NCBI GenBank assembly: GCA_017615495.1
Contig: JAGAAA010000020.1
Span: forward strand, 1-7,363
Direction of reading: 5' to 3'
Source: Clostridia bacterium
Lineage (GTDB): Bacteria; Bacillota; Clostridia; Christensenellales; CAG-1252
Length of the DNA: 7,363 nucleotides
The notes below the pieces were generated by a model that did not search any database, was not told where the DNA came from, and was given only the letters and a program-made list of their open reading frames with translations. Position numbers and translations under genes: made by a program. This document shows, in pieces, positions 1-5,780 of this stretch (position 1 is its first letter; each line of letters starts with the position of its first letter).

Positions 1-152
1 ACGAGCACCAAGAAGGGACGGAGCCTTTTGCCCCCGCCCAGCACGGCGTAACGCATGGCGGAAACGAGAGCCCCGCCGCGGAGCGCGTTCATCTCTTTTT
101 CAAGATCGGCGTTGAATTTTTCGGCAAACTTCTTCAGTACTTCTTCAATCAT
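1..152 (-). CDS. ispA: Polyprenyl (farnesyl/geranylgeranyl) diphosphate synthase, N-terminal part
   Basis: Partial gene: the first 50 codons are present and the rest runs off the low-coordinate edge. The product belongs to the trans-prenyltransferases, which condense isopentenyl diphosphate with allylic diphosphates in isoprenoid synthesis in the cytosol. The visible part ends with the family's isopentenyl-diphosphate-binding block, MRYAVLGGGKRLRPFLVL at residues 33-50, with the GKRLRP core at 41-46. The Asp-rich catalytic motifs lie outside the window. The ATG at 152 overlaps the end of xseB by 8 bases. It has a GAGG 9 bases upstream (162-165) and a purine-rich GAGGG even closer. In Bacillus the homologous ispA (yqiD) also follows xseB. 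The family is very likely, but chain-length specificity cannot be judged from this fragment. Confidence 0.9.
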   Translation of the reverse strand, partial: MIEEVLKKFAEKFNADLEKEMNALRGGALVSAMRYAVLGGGKRLRPFLVL

Positions 153-366
153 CGCCCTCTACCTCAAACGTGGTTTCGGCAAGTTTTCCAAGTTCGTCCG
201 TCAAAAGGGTGATCTTGCCTTTCGCATCCTTCAAGGTGGCTATCGCCTTCTTCGCAAGCTCCAATCCTTTGCCGTAGATCGCGATGCCCTCTTCCAAAGG
301 AAGAGAAGCGTTTTCAAGCGAAGCGGAAATCTCAGATAATTCACTTAAAATTTCTTCAAAGGTCAT
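145..366 (-). CDS. xseB: Exodeoxyribonuclease VII small subunit
   Basis: A 73-residue protein of normal length for XseB, the small helical subunit that binds the C-terminal region of XseA to form exonuclease VII, an enzyme that degrades single-stranded DNA to short oligonucleotides. The family pattern is clear: FEEILSELSEISASLE near residues 3-18, then LPLEEGIAIYGKGLEL at 22-37, followed by a predicted second helix up to about 57 and an acidic tail. The ATG overlaps the xseA stop as ATGA, so the two subunits are probably translationally coupled. An AAAGGAGA Shine-Dalgarno sequence at 374-381 lies 7 bases from the ATG and supports this start. The protein has no catalytic residues of its own. 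Confidence 0.95.
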   Translation of the reverse strand: MTFEEILSELSEISASLENASLPLEEGIAIYGKGLELAKKAIATLKDAKGKITLLTDELGKLAETTFEVEGDD

Positions 367-1541
367 TTTGTTATCTCCTTTACCTTCGTATAGATTTTGC
401 CGTCTTTGGCGATCAAAGTGAGGTCGTCGCCGACCGCAACGTCCTCTGTGGACGCCACGCGTTTGCCCCCTTTGGTTGCGCCAAAGTACCCTTTTTCCAA
501 AATGCTGAGGGGGTTTGCCGCGTTGTAAACGATCAAAGCCTTTTCAAGCGTAGCGTCTTTTGCGGCAAGATAGTTTTTGGACGCGTTTTTCAGTTCGTTC
601 AACCCGACTTTTAAGCCACCGGCAGCCTTTTCGGTAAGCAATGTTGCCGAATGGGTGAGGGTCTTTATCAAAATAGAGAGGTCGCGCTCCCCGGACTTTG
701 CCCTATCTTGGAGCGTAACGCCCATTTTGGTCAGCACGTCAAAGACGTCGCCGATGATCTTGTTTTCGTCGAATGCGACCAAATGCGCCGCTGCCGTTGG
801 GGTTGCCGCGCGAGCATCCGCGGCAAAGTCGCAGATAGTGAAATCGGTTTCGTGCCCAACGGCGGAAATAATAGGGGTCTCCGCGTCGTAAATGGCACGG
901 GCAAGGCATTCGGTGTTGAACGGCGCAAGGTCCTCTAACGAACCGCCGCCACGGGCGATGATGATGGCGTCAAACTTACCGTCCACCGCTTTGATGGCGT
1001 GGACGATCTCCGTTTCCGCCCCTTCGCCCTGCACGCGCACGTTAAAAACGTGCAAGTTGATGGATCTATTAACGTTCCTAGTCGTGCGGTAAATATCGCG
1101 GATGACCGCGCCGGTCTTGCTGGTGATCACGCAAACGTCTTTGCAAAAGGCGGGGATGGCCTTTTTGTGTTCGGGCGCAAAAACGCCTTCCTTTTGAAGC
1201 TCCGCCTTTAGGCGCTCGTATTGCGCGTGTAAGTCGCCGATGCCCACGGGCTGGACCGAAACCACGTTGAAGGAAAGTTTTCCCGTCTTAACGTAAAAAT
1301 CGGGCGAGCCCTTCACGATCACGCTTTCGCCGTCTTTGGGGGCGTACGTCCTACGAAAATTAAACAGCGTACAAGGAATAGCGGCGTCACGCCCTTTTAT
1401 CGTAAAATAGGCGTGCGCGCCGCTGATTTTAAAACCGGATACTTCACCGAAAACGGAGACGCCTAACAGCATTTCCTCCGCGTTGAAGATGGAATGGATA
1501 TATCCGTTTAGTTCTTCTACCGAAAGTGTCTTATTGAACAT
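363..1541 (-). CDS. xseA: Exodeoxyribonuclease VII large subunit
   Basis: Catalytic subunit of exonuclease VII, 392 residues. An OB-fold nucleic-acid-binding domain occupies roughly residues 1-100. The nuclease domain carries the family blocks VITSKTGAVIRDI (138-150), RGGGSLEDLAPFNTE (197-211) and PIISAVGHETDFTICDFAAD (223-242), followed by RAATPTAAAH (244-253). A helical C-terminal stretch follows, then the NPLSILEKGY block (343-352) and a small beta-rich tail. The protein is about 55-65 residues shorter than the E. coli and B. subtilis enzymes (about 450). The shortening is probably in the helical region between 260 and 340. The start overlaps the end of folD by 11 bases. Its only Shine-Dalgarno-like sequence, AAAGGGA, touches the ATG directly, so initiation may depend on coupling. 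An in-frame stop 15 bases upstream rules out a much longer start. Confidence 0.96.
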   Translation of the reverse strand: MFNKTLSVEELNGYIHSIFNAEEMLLGVSVFGEVSGFKISGAHAYFTIKGRDAAIPCTLFNFRRTYAPKDGESVIVKGSPDFYVKTGKLSFNVVSVQPVGIGDLHAQYERLKAELQKEGVFAPEHKKAIPAFCKDVCVITSKTGAVIRDIYRTTRNVNRSINLHVFNVRVQGEGAETEIVHAIKAVDGKFDAIIIARGGGSLEDLAPFNTECLARAIYDAETPIISAVGHETDFTICDFAADARAATPTAAAHLVAFDENKIIGDVFDVLTKMGVTLQDRAKSGERDLSILIKTLTHSATLLTEKAAGGLKVGLNELKNASKNYLAAKDATLEKALIVYNAANPLSILEKGYFGATKGGKRVASTEDVAVGDDLTLIAKDGKIYTKVKEITK

Positions 1542-2385
1542 TCCCTTTTGCAGCTTTCAAAGTGTTTGCCATCAACATGGCGATGGTCATCGGACCGACG
1601 CCGCCCGGCACCGGAGTGATGAAGCTTGCCTTGGGCTCGACCGACTCAAAATCAACGTCGCCGCAAAGCTTACCGTTCTCATCGCAGTTGATACCTACGT
1701 CGATGACTACCGCGCCATCTTTTACCATATCGCCTTTGATGAGTTTCTTTTGACCGACGGCAACGACCAAAACGTCCGCCGTGCGGGTAAATTCCCCAAG
1801 ATCCTTGGTTTTGCTGTGGCAGATGGTGACCGTGGCGTTGTGTTGCAAAAGCATCAAAGCCACCGGCTTTCCAACTTCGTTGGACCTACCGACCACCACT
1901 GCGTGCTTACCGGTCAGATCCACCCCCGTGCTGAGGATAAGTTGCATGATGCCGAGGGGCGTGCAGGAATACAAGCCCTTCTTATCGTCCAAGAGCAAAG
2001 AACCGATGTTCATTTGAGAGAAGCCGTCCACGTCCTTTTTGGGATCGATGAGCGGAATGATCTTTTTCGCATTGAACCCAAGCGGCAAAGGCAACTGCAC
2101 CAAAATGCCGTCCACCGAGTTATCGGCGTTGAGTTTGCGAATAAGATTTTCAAGATAAGCGGGCTCGGTAGATTCCGCAAGTTTGTACGCCTCGGAGGTA
2201 ACACCCACCGCTTCGCAAGCGCGGATCTTGTTTCGGACGTAGATCGCGCTGGCAGGATCTTCTCCAACCATGATCACGGCAAGCTTCGGTTTCCTGCCGA
2301 CTGTCATCGCAAAATATGCGACTTGTTCCTTCAATCGCTCCTGCAAAGCCGTAGCAATCGCCTTTCCGTCAATGATCTTCCCCAT
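1531..2385 (-). CDS. folD: Bifunctional methylenetetrahydrofolate dehydrogenase/cyclohydrolase FolD
   Basis: A 284-residue protein of standard length. FolD interconverts 5,10-methylene-, 5,10-methenyl- and 10-formyl-tetrahydrofolate, which supply purine and formyl-methionine synthesis in the cytosol. The catalytic Tyr and Lys of the YxxxK motif are Tyr49 and Lys53. Gln97 (GILVQLPLP) and Asp120 (KDVDGF) match the other active-site residues. CTPLGI lies at 141-146, the nucleotide-binding GRSNEVGKP at 166-174, and the C-terminal PGGVGPMT near the end. The ATG at 2385 is chosen over an in-frame ATG at 2466. It begins the conserved MGKIIDGK and has a strong AAGGAGGG (2394-2401) 8 bases upstream, while the longer form would add 27 unconserved residues inside nusB. 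One base separates it from the nusB stop. Confidence 0.97.
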   Translation of the reverse strand: MGKIIDGKAIATALQERLKEQVAYFAMTVGRKPKLAVIMVGEDPASAIYVRNKIRACEAVGVTSEAYKLAESTEPAYLENLIRKLNADNSVDGILVQLPLPLGFNAKKIIPLIDPKKDVDGFSQMNIGSLLLDDKKGLYSCTPLGIMQLILSTGVDLTGKHAVVVGRSNEVGKPVALMLLQHNATVTICHSKTKDLGEFTRTADVLVVAVGQKKLIKGDMVKDGAVVIDVGINCDENGKLCGDVDFESVEPKASFITPVPGGVGPMTIAMLMANTLKAAKGNVQ

Positions 2386-2386
2386 T

Positions 2387-2791
2387 CTATCTACCCTCCT
2401 TATTGATACTCGCCAGCACCCCGTTGACAAAGCCGCTGCTCTTGCTTGTGCTAAACTGCTTAACAAGTTCCACCGCCTCGCTTATCGATACGCTTGCAGG
2501 TATCTCCGGACAAAAAGCCAATTCGTAAGCCGAGATCAGCATCGCGGTCAGATCCCCTTTCACTAACCTATCCACGGATGCGTAACCGGTGGTATATTTG
2601 ATAATACGCGCCGTCAATTCGTCGTAGTTTGCCGCAATGCCTTGATAGCATTTGCGGATGTAATCTTTGTCGTCGTCGGACAAGGAAGCGTCCAAAAGGA
2701 GCATCCCCTCCGTTTGCTCGTTGATCTCTTTGGTGAAAAGATATTCAAAGACGAGCTTATACAGCGTTTCTCTTGCGTTTTTTCTGCTCAT
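2387..2791 (-). CDS. nusB: Transcription antitermination factor NusB
   Basis: A 134-residue all-helical protein of normal NusB length. NusB with S10 (NusE) binds boxA RNA and is needed for processive transcription of rRNA operons. The N-terminus SRKNARETLYKLVFEYLF matches the family's Arg-rich RNA-binding start (residues 2-19). The C-terminal half has the conserved ISEAVELVKQFSTSKSSGFVNGVL pattern around residues 103-126, where the family usually reads EaVelAk-fs-s-s-FiNGvL. The middle is divergent; for example Tyr70 sits where a Trp is frequent. The ATG lies 2 bases after the asp23 stop and no convincing Shine-Dalgarno sequence precedes it, so translation probably continues from asp23. Gene order asp23/yqhY-nusB-folD agrees with Bacillus. 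Confidence 0.93.
   Translation of the reverse strand: MSRKNARETLYKLVFEYLFTKEINEQTEGMLLLDASLSDDDKDYIRKCYQGIAANYDELTARIIKYTTGYASVDRLVKGDLTAMLISAYELAFCPEIPASVSISEAVELVKQFSTSKSSGFVNGVLASINKEGR
2394..2401 (-). promoter_or_regulatory. Shine-Dalgarno sequence of folD
   Basis: AAGGAGGG on the minus strand, 8 bases before the ATG at 2385. It lies within the last codons of nusB and decides the folD start, excluding the upstream in-frame ATG at 2466. Confidence 0.85.
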
Positions 2792-2793
2792 AG

Positions 2794-3117
2794 TTATTGA
2801 TTGAAGACGACGCCTGCGACGTTGACGTTGACCGCTTTGACTTTGTACTTGGTAGCCTTTTCCACCTCGGACGCGATGCGCTCTTGCAGATCGTAAGCGA
2901 GGTCGGGGACGGTGACGCCGGAAAAAGCGTTGACGTAAACGTCAATTACGACCCTGTCGTCGTTTAGCATCGTAACGATAACGCTCTTTGGTTGCTTCTT
3001 TTGCGCCTTACCCTCCATGCCGGCAACACCGGAAAGAGAAGCCACGCCGTTGACTTTAAAAGCGGCGACGGCGGCAATGGAAGCGATGATGTCCTCGTAT
3101 CTGTTGTCGTCTATCAT
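2794..3117 (-). CDS. Asp23/Gls24 (YqhY-like) family protein
   Basis: A 107-residue protein of the Asp23/Gls24 family (formerly DUF322). The pattern fits along its length: an N-terminal helix (DIIASIAAVAAF, 9-20), VNGVASLSG (22-30), a lysine-rich loop near 37-44, then SVIVTMLNDDRVVIDVYVNA (45-64), VPDLAYDLQERIASEVEKAT (70-89) and VKAVNVNVAGVVF (93-105). No membrane segment is visible. The B. subtilis homologue YqhY sits at the same place, just before nusB, and has been linked to acetyl-CoA carboxylase control; the accB-accC genes that precede it there are absent here. It is the first gene of its transcription unit. A GGAGG lies 4 bases before the ATG. The molecular role is unknown. Confidence 0.9.
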   Translation of the reverse strand: MIDDNRYEDIIASIAAVAAFKVNGVASLSGVAGMEGKAQKKQPKSVIVTMLNDDRVVIDVYVNAFSGVTVPDLAYDLQERIASEVEKATKYKVKAVNVNVAGVVFNQ

Positions 3118-3133
3118 AATTCCTCCGCTTAGA

Positions 3134-3162
3134 ATTATATCATAACAATACTATTATTTCAA
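3134..3162 (-). promoter_or_regulatory. Vegetative (sigma-A type) promoter of the asp23-nusB-folD-xseAB-ispA unit
   Basis: On the minus strand, TTGAAA (3157-3162) and TATAAT (3134-3139) are separated by exactly 17 bases. TG one base before the -10 box makes it an extended -10. This is close to consensus. The predicted start of transcription is near 3126-3128, only about 9-11 bases before the asp23 ATG, so the leader would consist of little more than the Shine-Dalgarno sequence GGAGG (3122-3126). Together with the terminator just upstream, this separates housekeeping genes from the sporulation operon. Confidence 0.85.
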
Positions 3163-3213
3163 GCGATCGGCAAATTATGAAAGCGATTAGACGGAAAATA
3201 TTTCTTGAAATAC

Positions 3214-3244
3214 AAAAAAAGGCAACTCTATATTGAGAGTTGCC
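3214..3244 (-). terminator. Factor-independent terminator of the spoIIIA operon
   Basis: A perfect 9-base inverted repeat (GGCAACTCT at 3221-3229, AGAGTTGCC at 3236-3244) with a 6-base loop is followed, in the minus-strand direction, by seven T residues (3214-3220). It begins 7 bases after the spoIIIAH stop. No T tract lies on the plus-strand side, so it acts only for minus-strand transcription. It should stop sporulation-specific readthrough into asp23. Confidence 0.93.
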
Positions 3245-3251
3245 CGAGGTT

Positions 3252-3743
3252 TCATACCGAATACGGCGTGACGATAACTTTGCTTGCGGTGACGCCCGTT
3301 TCCGCCGTTATGATGGAAAGGATCTGCGCCGCGTCCGTTTGGTCAAGTTCGCCCGCCTTTTTTACGATGGCGTTGACGTTTTCGGTGGAGATGGTGACGA
3401 CGGCGTCCTCAAACCCTTTTGCTTTGATGAGCCCTTCCAAGACTAGTTCCGTTTCGGTAAAGCCCACGAGTTCCTGCCTCTTATCCTCCGCCGAAGCTAT
3501 CGCCGCCACCGAAGCCGTCTCTGAATTGATGATGGAATCGTAGTACATAAAACTTTCCTGTCTGGAAGCGTCCCTCGCACTTCTGTAACTGGTAAAGAAC
3601 GAAACGACGGTAGAGTTTTCGTCCCCGATGGGCTTCGACGCCGTTTGCGTGTTCTTTTTGGTGATCAAAACGTTCAGGTACGCCGCCGCGACCAGCAGCA
3701 CGACCATAGAACAAATGATGACGATCTTTTTCTTATTCGACAT
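3252..3743 (-). CDS. spoIIIAH: Stage III sporulation protein AH (SpoIIQ partner)
   Basis: A 163-residue mother-cell protein. In B. subtilis SpoIIIAH is anchored in the outer forespore membrane, and its ring-building domain, related to the EscJ/PrgK type III secretion ring, binds SpoIIQ across the intermembrane space. Here a single membrane segment lies at about 7-27, followed by a short polar linker and the soluble domain from about 47. The hallmark LIKAKGFEDAVVTI is at 105-118 and the final helix-strand is DAAQILSIITAETGVTASKVIV. The family's Arg-rich helix reads SYRSARDASRQESF (52-65). The ATG at 3743 is preferred to an in-frame ATG at 3770, because GGGAGG precedes it and the shorter form begins MSNKKK followed directly by the anchor. 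It is shorter than the 218-residue B. subtilis protein, mainly in the linker. Confidence 0.95.
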   Translation of the reverse strand: MSNKKKIVIICSMVVLLVAAAYLNVLITKKNTQTASKPIGDENSTVVSFFTSYRSARDASRQESFMYYDSIINSETASVAAIASAEDKRQELVGFTETELVLEGLIKAKGFEDAVVTISTENVNAIVKKAGELDQTDAAQILSIITAETGVTASKVIVTPYSV

Positions 3744-3747
3744 AGTA

Positions 3748-4155
3748 TTATCCTCCCTTTGCCATTTCAAAAATTTCTATTTGATCCACCGTTGCGCCGG
3801 TGGCTTTCTCCACGAGGCGGATCATCTTGACGCGGCTGTCCATATTGCTTGCGCCTTCCGCCACGACCACCACGCCCACGACGGACTTATCCGCACCGTT
3901 TGTGATGAGCACGCGCGTTTTGCCAACGCCGGATATCTCTGATATCACTTCCGCGACGCGGGCTTCCGCCTCGGTCATTTGAACTTGCGTTTCCGACTTT
4001 TTCGCACCGCCGCCGACACTGATCGCCACGTACGCGACGACAGCCACCGCCGCAAGCAACACCGCCAGAACGATCTCGAGGTTTTTTACCCCTTTTAACT
4101 TTGTTATCAGTTTGCTGTTTGCGATCTTGTTTTTTGCGTCACGTAAAAACTTCAT
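3748..4155 (-). CDS. spoIIIAG: Stage III sporulation protein AG, compact form
   Basis: A 135-residue protein with a basic cytosolic N-terminus (1-26), one membrane segment (about 27-47), a roughly 13-residue linker and one ring-building domain (about 61-131). The domain pattern is helix EAEARVAEVISEIS (62-75), strand GKTRVLITNG (78-87), a four-residue turn, strand VVGVVVVAEGA (92-102), helix DSRVKMIRLVEKATG (106-120) and strand QIEIFEM. GVVVVAEGA and the following helix are typical of SpoIIIAG. In B. subtilis (229 residues) SpoIIIAG forms a large ring in the channel and carries a long insertion between the first two strands; that insertion is missing here. The gene overlaps spoIIIAF by 17 bases. 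An in-frame TAG three codons upstream makes this the first possible ATG. The AAAGGAGG (4171-4178) lies 15 bases away, which is unusually far. Confidence 0.92.
   Translation of the reverse strand: MKFLRDAKNKIANSKLITKLKGVKNLEIVLAVLLAAVAVVAYVAISVGGGAKKSETQVQMTEAEARVAEVISEISGVGKTRVLITNGADKSVVGVVVVAEGASNMDSRVKMIRLVEKATGATVDQIEIFEMAKGG
3752..3757 (-). promoter_or_regulatory. Shine-Dalgarno sequence of spoIIIAH
   Basis: GGGAGG on the minus strand, 8 bases before the ATG at 3743. It lies in the final Gly codons of spoIIIAG and fixes the spoIIIAH start downstream of the in-frame ATG at 3770. Confidence 0.8.
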
Positions 4156-4594
4156 TGACCACTATTTTTTCCTCCTTTACCCCGAGAGATATCATCGTCA
4201 ACCGATAGGCTTCGTCCTTGTCGCTTTTCGAGGTGGTTAAAAACACTTGCCTGACGTTGTAGCTGTCGTCGAGGAAAACGCGGATCGAAGAAGCCGTCAG
4301 CCCCCTTTCCGCAAACGCCGCGTTGATCTCCTCAGTCAAAGCGGACTGTTTGTCCTCTTTAATAATTCCTATGAAGGACGCATCGGATTCATAACTCGAC
4401 GAGGAAAAATCAAAAAAACTATTTATGTCGATTTTTGAACTCAAAAGCGCCGGGATGGGCGCGATCACCACGTAGATGATAGCAAGCGAGATCACCCCCT
4501 TTATAAACTTTGCCGTTTGCCCTTCGGGCAACATCACTTCCGCCAGAGTTACGGTCAACACCGTGCCGACGACGCTCAAGATCCACCCAGCCAT
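4139..4594 (-). CDS. spoIIIAF: Stage III sporulation protein AF
   Basis: A 151-residue membrane protein of the SpoIIIAF family. Two membrane segments occupy about 3-22 and 31-51, separated by the conserved short loop MLPEGQTAKFIKGV (21-34), where the family reads LLP-g-lkkyvk. A serine-rich spacer follows (59-70), and then a soluble domain (about 82-150) with the helix-strand-strand-helix-strand order of ring-building domains. SpoIIIAF takes part in assembly of the SpoIIIA-SpoIIQ channel in the mother cell; its exact role is not settled. It is about 55 residues shorter than B. subtilis SpoIIIAF. The start is one base after the spoIIIAE stop, with a G-rich GGGGGTG upstream serving as a possible Shine-Dalgarno sequence. 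Confidence 0.92.
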   Translation of the reverse strand: MAGWILSVVGTVLTVTLAEVMLPEGQTAKFIKGVISLAIIYVVIAPIPALLSSKIDINSFFDFSSSSYESDASFIGIIKEDKQSALTEEINAAFAERGLTASSIRVFLDDSYNVRQVFLTTSKSDKDEAYRLTMISLGVKEEKIVVNEVFT

Positions 4595-4595
4595 A

Positions 4596-5780
4596 CTATA
4601 GCACCCCCACGTTGCAAGTTACGATCATCAAAAGCAGCGTCAATATCAACACGAAGCCGGCGCCGAGAATGGTGGTGACCAAAATTTTGGTCGCGTTGGA
4701 CACCGAGTACAAAAAGTCCGAAACACGCTTGTCCCCGATGGGCTGGATGATGGAGGCGACGATCTTTAAGGCAAAGGAAAAGACGGTGACCTGCAAGATG
4801 GGCTTCAAAACCATATACAGCACCGCGATAATGCCTATCATCCCGATGGAATTTTTGATCAAGACGCATCCGGCGCTGATGAGGTCAAACCCCTGTGACA
4901 AATACCCGCCGAGGATGGGCACATAGCCCGAAAGCACAAATTTTGCCGCTTTGATGCCCACGCCGTCCACCATACCGCCCGTGATGCCCGCAACGGTCAG
5001 ATAGGTCATAAACAATCCGAAAACGGCGGTCACGATCAAAGTTGAACAGTAACGGATGGCGGATTGTATCTTGTCCATCTTAACGGCGGAAGAAAGGTTA
5101 CCGATCAAGCAAAAGGCAATGGACGCGATAAACAGCGGCAAAACCACCTTACCGAACACTTTTCCGATGACCATGCAAAAGACGGCGAGTTGCGGCTTGT
5201 AAACGGAAGCGGAAACGTTGCCGCCGAGGGCGCTCATCAAGGTGATCAGCGGCGGAAAGACGCCTTGCGTAAAGCGTTCCACCCCGCCGCAAAACGCTTT
5301 GCATTCCAAAACCACTCCGCCGACTTTTGCCATCACGATGGAAACGACGAGGGTATAACAAACGTAATGCACGATCTCAATGGTTTGCTTTTTAACAAAG
5401 CCCGACGTCAACCCCGCCAGAATGCTGTTCATTACCGCAATGATGACGACGGTCAAAAGCGCTGCGAGCGTTCCGCTGAGGGCACCAAGCGCTTGGTTTG
5501 CGACGTAACTGAGCAATCCTTTGAGCGAAAGAGGTATCTCCCCTTTTACAAAGCGACCGATAAGTCCTTTTACGCCGCCTTTTAGTTCCTCGGGGGCTTG
5601 CAAGGTTTGAAGGTAATTTTCAAAGTCGGATAGGTCCAACGAATCGACGTACTTTTCTATCTCCGCCCCGACGGCACCTTCCACCTCTTCTTTGGTCTTG
5701 CTCTCCGCAACGGCACAAAACACGCTGCCGCCGTAAAGGAGCAAAAAGAACACGCAGATCAACGCGACACACCTTTTCAT
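4596..5780 (-). CDS. spoIIIAE: Stage III sporulation protein AE
   Basis: A 394-residue polytopic membrane protein, normal for SpoIIIAE, the largest membrane component of the SpoIIIA complex. An N-terminal signal-like segment (4-25) ends in Ala-Val-Ala (23-25), a plausible signal peptidase site. An extracytoplasmic amphipathic region (about 26-90) follows, then six or seven hydrophobic segments from about 97 to 390. The family's most conserved block is present: DGVGIKAAKFVLSGYVPILG (272-291), GYLSQGFDLISAG (292-304) and LIKNSIGMIGII (307-318). IQPIGDKRVSDFLYSV (345-360) is a second match. The ATG overlaps the spoIIIAD stop as ATGA and has no clear Shine-Dalgarno sequence, so coupling with spoIIIAD is likely. 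In the family this protein is essential for forespore sigma-G activity. Confidence 0.96.
   Translation of the reverse strand: MKRCVALICVFFLLLYGGSVFCAVAESKTKEEVEGAVGAEIEKYVDSLDLSDFENYLQTLQAPEELKGGVKGLIGRFVKGEIPLSLKGLLSYVANQALGALSGTLAALLTVVIIAVMNSILAGLTSGFVKKQTIEIVHYVCYTLVVSIVMAKVGGVVLECKAFCGGVERFTQGVFPPLITLMSALGGNVSASVYKPQLAVFCMVIGKVFGKVVLPLFIASIAFCLIGNLSSAVKMDKIQSAIRYCSTLIVTAVFGLFMTYLTVAGITGGMVDGVGIKAAKFVLSGYVPILGGYLSQGFDLISAGCVLIKNSIGMIGIIAVLYMVLKPILQVTVFSFALKIVASIIQPIGDKRVSDFLYSVSNATKILVTTILGAGFVLILTLLLMIVTCNVGVL

Noticed and set aside
1483..2406. A 307-codon open frame on the plus strand, opposite folD.
   Set aside because: It lies antisense to folD and the xseA start, whose minus-strand proteins carry complete family motifs. 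Its His/Asp/Arg-rich translation matches no family I recognise and is what the complement of a conserved gene in this codon usage gives. No promoter or Shine-Dalgarno sequence supports it.
3201..3210. Small dyad TTTCTTGAAA upstream of the asp23 promoter.
   Set aside because: It has only four-base arms in an A/T-rich spacer, which is readily due to chance.
3205..3543. A 112-codon plus-strand frame starting near the terminator.
   Set aside because: It reads through the terminator hairpin and antisense to the conserved SpoIIIAH domain. Nothing supports its expression.
3787..3804. Inverted repeat CCACCG / CGGTGG, a possible hairpin.
   Set aside because: It lies within the spoIIIAG coding region in a conserved helix, has no T tract and spans only six bases per arm, so it is best explained by codon content.
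5064..5585. A 173-codon open frame on the plus strand, opposite spoIIIAE.
   Set aside because: It is the complement of the hydrophobic segments of SpoIIIAE, and gives a highly charged, His-rich translation with no recognisable domain.
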